From an uncultured Collinsella sp. (GTDB taxonomy: Bacteria > Actinomycetota > Coriobacteriia > Coriobacteriales > Coriobacteriaceae), in assembly GCA_902475785.1 (NCBI GenBank), contig CABSAN010000034.1, forward strand, positions 1 through 22,332: a DNA stretch of 22,332 nucleotides. Reading direction: 5' to 3'. The notes beneath the pieces were generated by a model. The model had not been told where the DNA came from and did not search any database. It saw only the letters and a list, made by a program, of their open reading frames with translations. Position 1 is the stretch's first letter; the number at the start of each line of letters is the position of its first letter. A program made the translations under genes and the position numbers. Positions 6,676 to 12,601 of the stretch are shown here, piece after piece.

Positions 6676-7521
6676 CTACTCCTGCGGCACGGCCGGCATG
6701 GCCACCGTGGCGGCCGGGTCTTCGCCGGCGCCGTCAACGAGCGGCAGCGCTCCCTCGTGCACGGGGGCAACCGGAGCCGTCGCCGCGCCACCGTAGACGG
6801 CAGCAGGGGCCTCGTGGCTTTCGGCGGTCGCTCCCTCGGTATCGATTGCCTCCTGCGGTTCGTCGTCAAAGCTCGGGACGCCCTGGGGCTCCGCGGGCTC
6901 GGGCTCGGAAGCCGCCTCAGCAGGCGCCTCGTCGACAGGATCGACGGCAGCCTCGACAGGCACATCGCCCTCGGTCGTGTCCCCGGCCTCGCCCTCGGCA
7001 TTCGCGGCGGCAACGGCCTCGTGCGGGTCCTTGCCCTCGGCCTCGGCACGCATGCCCAATACCAGGTTGCGCAAACCCGCGACCGTACCGTCCACATCGG
7101 GAGCGGGCTGGTCGGCATGCAGATAGGCCCAATCCATCATAAAGGTCGCCGAAGACAGCGCGCCGATGGCCAGCGCATCGTCGGGACACGAAAGCTCGAC
7201 CTCAAAGACGCGCTCGTCGTGCTCACTCACGCGAGTGCGGCCGCACGAGATGCTACCGGCAAGACCGGTCTCGTTCATGAGCTCGACCGTCACGTGCTCC
7301 AGCAGATGGCAAAGCTCGGTCTGGCCCATGCAGTCCTGGAACTCGCGACCGGAATCGCCCAGGCACAGGTGCTTGGCAATCGCGGGTACCAGGTAGTACA
7401 CGCGCGCCGTGGCCTCGATGTCCTCCGAGGTCATGAGCGGCATGCCGGGGTTCACCAGCACATGCGCGCAGATCTTGTCCTCGCTGACGGTGACCTTAAG
7501 GATGTTGAACAGGCCTGCCAT
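6676..7521 (-). CDS. Acidic protein with a cyanophycin-synthetase-like N-domain
   Basis: A 281-aa protein. Residues 1-155 are globular; 156-281 are a low-complexity tail rich in Ala, Glu, Pro and Asp with almost no Lys or Arg, probably disordered. The segment CHLLEHVTVELMNETG (71-86), then CGRTRV (93-98) and VFEVELSCPDDALAIGALSSA (105-125), matches the pattern I remember for the N-terminal domain of cyanophycin synthetase CphA: HVLEHVALELQ, GFGKTR, then a V-x-EY strand and an A-rich helix. No ATP-grasp or Mur-ligase domain is present, so it cannot make cyanophycin alone; it may bind a peptide or be a scaffold. Its ATG follows the corC-like gene by 24 bases with GGGGAGAG upstream, so the two are probably co-transcribed. 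Gene real; the domain call is moderate. Confidence 0.75.
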   Translation of the reverse strand: MAGLFNILKVTVSEDKICAHVLVNPGMPLMTSEDIEATARVYYLVPAIAKHLCLGDSGREFQDCMGQTELCHLLEHVTVELMNETGLAGSISCGRTRVSEHDERVFEVELSCPDDALAIGALSSATFMMDWAYLHADQPAPDVDGTVAGLRNLVLGMRAEAEGKDPHEAVAAANAEGEAGDTTEGDVPVEAAVDPVDEAPAEAASEPEPAEPQGVPSFDDEPQEAIDTEGATAESHEAPAAVYGGAATAPVAPVHEGALPLVDGAGEDPAATVAMPAVPQE

Positions 7522-7545
7522 AACTCTCCCCTACTCTTCCTTGCC

Positions 7546-8919
7546 CTACTCGTCGCCGTCGTGCGGGTCCGCAGAGCCCGCACCCGACACCGTCGGCTTA
7601 TCTGCCGAGGGCTCGGAATCCTTCTTATCGGTTTCGGCCGGAGCGATCACGCGAATGAGCGAGATGCGCTGGCCACGCATCGACTGCACCTTGAACTTGT
7701 ACCCCGCAACCTCAAACACCTCTCCGATGTCGGGCACCGAGTCGCAAAGCTCCAAAATCCAGCCGGCGATGGTCTCATAATCATCGCTTTCCTCGAGCGG
7801 CCAACCAAGCTCAATCGCGTCATCGCACGAAAAACGCCCATCGACAAGCCACTCGCGGCGCGAAAGGCGCGTGAGGTACTTGTTGTCGGGATCGAACTCG
7901 TCCTCGATCTCGCCCACGATCTCCTCGACGATGTCCTCGATGGTGATGATGCCGGCCGTGCCGCCGTACTCGTCCACGACCACCACGATCTGGTCGTGCG
8001 AGGTCTGCATCTCGGACAGCAGCGGCAGGATGTCCTTGGTGTCGGGCACAAAGGTGGCGTCGCGCAAAAAGTCGGCGATGGGCTGGTCGCCCTTGCCGTC
8101 GAGCGAAGGCTGGATCAGGTCCTTGATGTGCGCGATGCCGGCGACGTTATCGGGATCCTCGTGATAGACGGGGATGCGGCTAAAGCCGGTCTGGCGCATG
8201 GTGGACAGCACGTCGGCGACCGTCTCGTCGTCCTCGCACATGGTGGTGTCCACGCGCGGCACCATGACCTCGCGGGCAACGGTGTCGCCCAGGTCGAAGA
8301 TCTCGTGGATCATGCGCTTTTCCTCGTCGAGCAGGTCGTCCTGCTCCGAGACCATGTACTTGATCTCTTCTTCCGAGACGTTCTGGCGGTCGTCGGCACT
8401 CTTGATGCGCAGAATACGGGCCAGGCCATCGGAGCAAGCACCAGTTAGCCACACGAGCGGACGGGCGATCTTTTGGAAAAACGACAACGGCCCCACAACC
8501 TGCTTGGACACGCCTTCGGCGTTGGCCAGGCCGATGCGCTTGGGGACGAGCTCGCCGATCACGATGGACACGAAGGCGACCGCGACGGTGATGATGACCG
8601 GCGCCAGGCCACGCGCGATGGCGGAGAGCGGCGCGATGCCAAAACTCATGAGCCACGTGGCGAGCGGGTCGGACAGACTCGTCGAGGCGACGGCGGACGA
8701 GGCGAAGCCCACGAGCGTGATGGCAACCTGGATGGTGGCGAGCAGCTGGTCGGAGTCGGCAGCTAGCTTAATGGCACGCTCGGCGCGTTTGTCGCCTTCC
8801 TCGGCCTCGTGCTCCAGCACGGCGCGCTTGGCCGTGGTGAGCGCCATCTCGGACATAGAGAAGTAGCCGTTGATGAGGGTCAAAACGAGGGTGGTGATAA
8901 GGGAGATGGTTATGTCCAT
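7546..8919 (-). CDS. CorC/HlyC-family CBS-domain membrane protein
   Basis: A 457-aa protein with the full architecture: a DUF21/CNNM membrane domain with four hydrophobic segments (1-150, including NGYFSMSEMALTTA and GELVPKRIGLANAE), an acidic linker (180-205), a CBS pair (about 213-340, MVPRVD and VVVVDEYGGTAGIITIEDIVEEIVGEI) and the C-terminal CorC_HlyC domain (350-427), then a short acidic tail. Members are linked to Mg2+ efflux and magnesium tolerance (CorC, CNNM); the hemolysin name is historical. I chose the ATG at 8919 because it begins exactly at the DUF21 domain; an open frame runs further upstream but overlaps the preceding gene. The ribosome site is odd: GGAGG lies 15 bases upstream, within a possible small hairpin. 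The cyanophycin-like N-domain gene is downstream. Confidence 0.92.
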   Translation of the reverse strand: MDITISLITTLVLTLINGYFSMSEMALTTAKRAVLEHEAEEGDKRAERAIKLAADSDQLLATIQVAITLVGFASSAVASTSLSDPLATWLMSFGIAPLSAIARGLAPVIITVAVAFVSIVIGELVPKRIGLANAEGVSKQVVGPLSFFQKIARPLVWLTGACSDGLARILRIKSADDRQNVSEEEIKYMVSEQDDLLDEEKRMIHEIFDLGDTVAREVMVPRVDTTMCEDDETVADVLSTMRQTGFSRIPVYHEDPDNVAGIAHIKDLIQPSLDGKGDQPIADFLRDATFVPDTKDILPLLSEMQTSHDQIVVVVDEYGGTAGIITIEDIVEEIVGEIEDEFDPDNKYLTRLSRREWLVDGRFSCDDAIELGWPLEESDDYETIAGWILELCDSVPDIGEVFEVAGYKFKVQSMRGQRISLIRVIAPAETDKKDSEPSADKPTVSGAGSADPHDGDE

Positions 8920-8956
8920 CGGGAGTTTCTCGAACCTCCAAGATTCGGGACGTCGG

Positions 8957-8984
8957 ATTAAAACGTTGACGGCGGATACGGCAA
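8957..8984 (-). promoter_or_regulatory. Promoter of the corC-like gene
   Basis: On the minus strand TTGCCG (8984-8979) and TTTAAT (8962-8957) are separated by 16 bases, a fair sigma-70-type match. Transcription would start near 8950, about 30 nt before the ATG. It sits in the 107-bp gap after the hemolysin-III-like gene. Confidence 0.45.
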
Positions 8985-9026
8985 TTGCACCAGTCGCCCG
9001 TGCGAGCGGGGCCGTGGGCGTGGTCG

Positions 9027-9710
9027 CTAGATTACGAAGAGGATCACCGCCATGAACTGGAAGATGCTGCCGGCGAGCACCCACAAGTGGAAAACACTGT
9101 GCAGATAGCGCACGTTTTTGGCGATATAGAACGGCACGCCCACGGTATAGCACACGCCGCCGACGGCGAGCAGGGCAAGCGCGACGGGGTTCAGCAGCGC
9201 CACGAGCTCGGGCAGCTTAAAGACAACGAGCCAGCCCATCAGCAGGTAGACCAAGCCACTTACCCAGTGCGGTTGACGCTCGCGCATAAAGCACTCGAGG
9301 GCGATGCCGATAATGGCGATGGCCCATACGGCAAAGAACAGCGCAGGGCCGCCGTCGTTTGCGAGCGTGATGAGGCAAAACGGCGTATAGCTGCCGGCTA
9401 TGAGCAGGTAGATGCAGCTGTGGTCGATGATGCGAAACACGCGCTTGGCGCGAGCGGGCTGAATCGCGTGATAGAGCGTGGAGGCCAGATATTCGAGAAT
9501 AATGCTGACGCCATAGACAATCGCCGCGGCCATGTGGGCCGGGCCTCCGCCGCGCAGGGCAGCGAATACGATCAGGAGTACCAGGCCGGCGATACCCAGC
9601 AGACAGCCGACACCATGGGTGACGGAGTTCATGATCTCCTCGCCCATCGTGTAGTGTGGAACGGCCGCGGTCTTGGGTCGCGGCTTAGAACTGTCGCTCG
9701 AATCGGACAT
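9027..9710 (-). CDS. Hemolysin-III / PAQR-family membrane protein
   Basis: A 227-aa protein with seven hydrophobic segments and the three conserved elements of the HlyIII/YqfA/PAQR superfamily: Ser...His in the second helix (EYLASTLYHA), Asp in the third (IDHSCIYLLIAGSYTPF) and the His-x3-His of the last helix (HSVFHLWVL). These residues form a zinc site in eukaryotic adiponectin receptors; bacterial members affect membrane lipid properties, and toxicity is doubtful. A longer frame starts with TTG at 9728, but that codon is part of the Shine-Dalgarno run, so ATG 9710 is preferred (GGAGG 11 bases upstream, somewhat long). The N-terminal 20 residues are polar. It is divergent from the alpha/beta hydrolase gene. 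Confidence 0.92.
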   Translation of the reverse strand: MSDSSDSSKPRPKTAAVPHYTMGEEIMNSVTHGVGCLLGIAGLVLLIVFAALRGGGPAHMAAAIVYGVSIILEYLASTLYHAIQPARAKRVFRIIDHSCIYLLIAGSYTPFCLITLANDGGPALFFAVWAIAIIGIALECFMRERQPHWVSGLVYLLMGWLVVFKLPELVALLNPVALALLAVGGVCYTVGVPFYIAKNVRYLHSVFHLWVLAGSIFQFMAVILFVI

Positions 9711-9816
9711 GCCGGTTACATCCTCCAACGTAAAGAGTTCTCAACACTATATCAAAGCGTCTAGGTACGTGCGAAATTTGTACCATACGTGACCCTTTGT
9801 TTACCCATTCTTGGCT

Positions 9817-9834
9817 TGTTGACGCATCAACGTC
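9817..9834 (+). promoter_or_regulatory. Operator-like palindrome, copy 1
   Basis: TGTTGACGCATCAACGTC contains the inverted repeat GACG-N6-CGTC and overlaps the -35 box of the hydrolase promoter. It matches copy 2 (9862-9879) in 14 of 18 positions. The differences in the GAYG/CRTC arms compensate each other. A repressor site is inferred; the regulator is not in this window. Confidence 0.5.
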
Positions 9835-9847
9835 GAACGTCCATAAT
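9819..9847 (+). promoter_or_regulatory. Sigma-70-type promoter of the hydrolase gene
   Basis: TTGACG (9819-9824), a 17-base spacer and CATAAT (9842-9847) make a near-consensus promoter. Transcription would start around 9854 and leave a leader of about 43 nt that contains the second palindrome and an AGGAAAG ribosome site. Confidence 0.65.
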
Positions 9848-9861
9848 GCGCTTGTTTTAAA

Positions 9862-9879
9862 TGTTGATGTATTAACATC
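9862..9879 (+). promoter_or_regulatory. Operator-like palindrome, copy 2
   Basis: TGTTGATGTATTAACATC has the arms GATGT and ACATC around ATTA. It lies just downstream of the predicted transcription start, 45 bases from copy 1. A protein bound here or looped to copy 1 would block transcription. Confidence 0.5.
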
Positions 9880-9896
9880 TTATAGGAAAGCTTCTT

Positions 9897-10862
9897 ATGT
9901 CTCAAAACGCACGTTCCCATCGAAAGCTCAAGATAGCCGGCGTCGTTGCGTTGGCGCTCGTTGTCACGTTGCTCGGATTTGCCGGCAACTTTTTGTTTGA
10001 CTTTGCCCTGAACCCCCAAGCGCCGTACACCATGAAGATGATGCAGGATAGCAAGAACGACAAAGAAGGCGAGCAGCCGGATGCCGAGGAAACCGAGGCG
10101 CGGGCGTGGTTTAAGGAGAATCGCGAGAGCTGCGACCTCACCGCAGATGATGGAACCGAGCTCGCCGCTTGGTATTTTGCCGCCCCAGAGGCCACGCACA
10201 ATTACGCCGTCTGCCTACACGGATACACCGATGAACCCATCGGTATGGCCCGATACGCCAAACGATTCCATGACCGCGGCATGAACGTACTTGCACCCGC
10301 CGCCCGCGCCCACGAGCGCTCCGGCGGCGACTATATCGGCATGGGCTGGCCCGAGCGCCTCGACATCGTCGCATGGATCGAGCGAATCGTTCAGGCTGAC
10401 CCCGAGGCGCGTATCCTGGTCTTTGGCGAGTCGATGGGTGCGGCAACCGCCATGAACGTCGCGGGGGAATCTCTGCCCGCAAACGTGAAATGCATTATCG
10501 AGGACTGCGGTTATACGAGTGTTTGGGACGAGTTTTCCCTGCAGCTCAAGGACGTATTCGGCCTGCCCAGCTTTCCCTTGCTCGATGCAGCAAACTTGGT
10601 GTGCAACGTGCGCGCGGGCTACGACTTTCATAAGGCGAGCAGCGTGGAGCAACTCAAACACGCGACGGTTCCCATGCTGTTTATCCACGGTGACCAGGAC
10701 ACCTTTGTGCCGTACAGTATGCTCGACCAAAACTACGACGCGTGCGCCAGCAAGGTCAAGCAAAAGCTCACTATCCATGGCGCCACCCACGCCAAGAGTG
10801 CGCAAGTTGACCCCGAGCTCTACTGGAACACGGTCGACGACTTCCTCGACGAGTATTTTTAG
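9897..10862 (+). CDS. Membrane-anchored alpha/beta hydrolase
   Basis: A 321-aa protein with a basic N-terminus, one membrane helix or uncleaved signal anchor (about 11-36), and an alpha/beta hydrolase domain (70-321). The nucleophile elbow is GESMGA with Ser179; the oxyanion-side loop is LHGYTDEP (107-114); the acid is probably Asp268 in HGDQDTFVP; the base is His298 in HGATHAKS. The pattern resembles YqkD/BEM46-like serine hydrolases of unknown substrate. The helix places the enzyme outside the membrane or in the wall space. The ATG has AGGAAAG 6 bases upstream. It is monocistronic, expressed from a promoter bracketed by two palindromes, and divergent from the hemolysin-III-like gene. Ser-Asp-His all present, so activity is likely. 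Confidence 0.9.
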   Translation: MSQNARSHRKLKIAGVVALALVVTLLGFAGNFLFDFALNPQAPYTMKMMQDSKNDKEGEQPDAEETEARAWFKENRESCDLTADDGTELAAWYFAAPEATHNYAVCLHGYTDEPIGMARYAKRFHDRGMNVLAPAARAHERSGGDYIGMGWPERLDIVAWIERIVQADPEARILVFGESMGAATAMNVAGESLPANVKCIIEDCGYTSVWDEFSLQLKDVFGLPSFPLLDAANLVCNVRAGYDFHKASSVEQLKHATVPMLFIHGDQDTFVPYSMLDQNYDACASKVKQKLTIHGATHAKSAQVDPELYWNTVDDFLDEYF

Positions 10863-10900
10863 GCAAAAAGCAACGTCTTGGTCTTTATCTGACCCCCTAT

Positions 10901-11031
10901 TTTCGGAAGTATGCGGCAAAATCTGGAACTGCCGACCAGGCCGCAGTTTTACCATCAATTTATCAGGGGTTTTGTTGCCAAAAAATGTCATGTGCTCGGC
11001 GGTCTCGAAATTTGCCGCATACTTCCGGAAA
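10901..11031. repeat. 130-bp inverted-repeat element after the hydrolase gene
   Basis: GGAAGTATGCGGCAAA (10905-10920) returns as its exact reverse complement at 11011-11026, and weaker pairing continues inward for about 15 more bases (the GCCGA region). The 55-bp core is AT-rich and non-coding. It resembles the element at 114-343 in design but not in sequence. It abuts the terminator hairpin at 11029. No transposase or target duplication is seen. Confidence 0.6.
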
Positions 11032-11066
11032 GCCGCCCGCGAGCGCTGTGCTCACGGGCGGCTTTT
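11029..11066. terminator. Bidirectional terminator between convergent genes
   Basis: AAAGCCGCCCG (11029-11039) pairs with CGGGCGGCTTT (11055-11065), an 11-bp stem. T tracts follow on the plus strand (CTTTTGCTT) and, shorter, on the minus strand. It separates the rightward hydrolase gene from the leftward DUF362 gene. Confidence 0.8.
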
Positions 11067-11113
11067 GCTTATGTTACGCAACAAAATCGCGTGCTTTATC
11101 CAATAGGACGACG

Positions 11114-12319
11114 CTATTTGACCTCAATGAGCTCGTACTCGCTCGTGCCCAGGCCGATCTTCTCGGCATGCGCGATGCACGCGCGCCAGTCGGTGTCGGG
11201 ATGCGTGATGCAGAAGGGATCCTTGGCCTGCTCGCCCTCCAGATGCTCGTGGTTATGCTCCATCTTGGCCGCGCTATCGGTGAGCTCGGTGTTGGGCAGC
11301 GGCTCGGATGCCATGACGGCATCGGCGCAGGCCTGGTCGATGGCGACCGGGTCGAAGCTCGCGAACATGCCGATGTCGTTGACGATGGGGGTGTCGTTTT
11401 CGGGATGGCAATCGCAGTTGGGGCTGATATCCATGGCAAGCGAGATATGGAAGCTGGGGCGGCCGTCGACAACGGCCTTCGTATACTCGGCGATCTTACA
11501 GTTGAGCACGTCGGCCGCGGCCTCATAGCCGGGCTTGATGGCGTCCTGGAAGCATGCCGCAATGCAGCGTCCGCAGCCCACGCAGCGATCGTGGTCGATG
11601 GCAGCCACGTGCACCGTGCGAGTAGCGCCGCTGGCAAGCTCGCGCTCGCGGGTATCGTCAAACGAAATGGCGCTGTGCGCGCAGATCTTTTCGCAGGCAC
11701 GGCAGCCAATGCAGTGCTCGGTCGCGACGTTCGGCTTGCCGGCGGCATGCTGCTCCATCTTGCCGGCACGGCTGCCGCCTCCCATGCCCAGGTTCTTCAT
11801 GGCGCCGCCGAAACCGGCCTGCTCATGGCCCTTAAAGTGGGTGAGGCTGATCACGATATCGGCATCCATGAGTGCCTGGCCGATCTTTGCCTCGTGCACG
11901 TACTCGCCGCCCTCGACCGGGACGAGCGCCTCATCGGTGCCCTTGAGGCCGTCGGCGATGATGATCTGGCAGCCCGTGGCATACGGGGTAAAGCCGTTCT
12001 GGTAGGCGGTGTCGATGTGCTCGAGCGCGTTTTTGCGGCTACCCACATAGAGCGTGTTGCAGTCGGTGAGGAAGGGCTTGCCACCCAGCTCCTTCACGAC
12101 ATCCGCGACGGCGCGGGCGTAGTTGGGGCGCAAAAAGCTCAGGTTGCCCAGCTCGCCAAAGTGAATCTTGATAGCGACGAACTTGTTCTCAAAGTCGATC
12201 TGCTCAATTCCGGCGTGACGGATGAGGCGCTTGAGTTTGTCGAGCTGGCTCTCGCGAGCATGCGTGCGCAGGTTGGTGAAGTACACCTTAGCGGGTGCTG
12301 CGGGTGCAGTTGCGGTCAT
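11114..12319 (-). CDS. DUF362 protein with double 4Fe-4S ferredoxin domain
   Basis: A 401-aa soluble protein. The DUF362 domain occupies most of the chain (about 10-190 and 260-390; KIHFGELGNLSFLRP, LTHFKGHEQAGFGGAMKNLGMG). Inserted in it are two 4Fe-4S motifs: CIGCRACEKIC (Cys203, 206, 209, 213) and CVGCGRCIAAC (Cys246, 249, 252, 256), so it should carry two clusters. A further CDCH follows at about 310. The family is widespread in anaerobes and its reaction is unknown; electron transfer is inferred from the clusters. The ATG at 12319 has GGGGAT upstream. It stands alone, between the terminator at 11029 and the repeat cluster at 12402. Confidence 0.9.
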   Translation of the reverse strand: MTATAPAAPAKVYFTNLRTHARESQLDKLKRLIRHAGIEQIDFENKFVAIKIHFGELGNLSFLRPNYARAVADVVKELGGKPFLTDCNTLYVGSRKNALEHIDTAYQNGFTPYATGCQIIIADGLKGTDEALVPVEGGEYVHEAKIGQALMDADIVISLTHFKGHEQAGFGGAMKNLGMGGGSRAGKMEQHAAGKPNVATEHCIGCRACEKICAHSAISFDDTRERELASGATRTVHVAAIDHDRCVGCGRCIAACFQDAIKPGYEAAADVLNCKIAEYTKAVVDGRPSFHISLAMDISPNCDCHPENDTPIVNDIGMFASFDPVAIDQACADAVMASEPLPNTELTDSAAKMEHNHEHLEGEQAKDPFCITHPDTDWRACIAHAEKIGLGTSEYELIEVK

Positions 12320-12361
12320 AGATCTATCCCCTCGGTCTATATGGCGTTACAGACATAGAGG

Positions 12362-12392
12362 ATGGTACCAGTTAAAGCAGAGTTAAAGTCAA
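12362..12392 (-). promoter_or_regulatory. Possible promoter of the DUF362 gene
   Basis: On the minus strand TTGACT (12392-12387) and TACCAT (12367-12362) are 19 bases apart; the spacer is longer than ideal. Two CTTTAACT repeats lie between the boxes. Weak but the only candidate in the gap. Confidence 0.3.
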
Positions 12393-12401
12393 GTACGGAA
12401 C

Positions 12402-12601
12402 CTAGTCATTGGGGACAGACTTAAATGACTGAAACCACTCATTGGGGACGGACTTAAATGAGTGCCTCGCCACCTGGCAGCTAGGGACGTTCCTTTCCTG
12501 CCGGCAGTTGGGGACAGTCCTTGGCAACCCTACCGGCGAGCCGGCGAATCGGCAAGGACTGTCCCCGATGGCTAGTCGTTTAAGAACGTCCCCGATGACT
12601 A
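12402..12601. repeat. Cluster A of covarying hairpin repeats
   Basis: Five small hairpins in a row. AGTCATT/AATGACT (12404-12430) and CACTCATT/AATGAGTG (12436-12464) share the loop GGGGACRGACTTA. Next is CTGGCAG/CTGCCGG (12474-12504), then a 14-bp stem GGGGACAGTCCTTG with its complement (12510-12566). Last is a reverse-oriented unit (12573-12601) whose outer arm is TAGTC and contains the stop codon of the ABC permease gene. Stems differ between units by paired changes while loops are conserved. Cluster B at 16082-16265 has the same order. Confidence 0.8.

Noticed and set aside
6388..8448. 686-codon open frame on the plus strand
   Set aside because: Runs antisense across several well-recognised genes (YtxH-like, CphA-N-like, CorC-like); no motif or ribosome site.
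12402..12601. CRISPR array
   Set aside because: Units are palindromic, vary in the stem, differ in spacing and orientation, and no cas genes are present.
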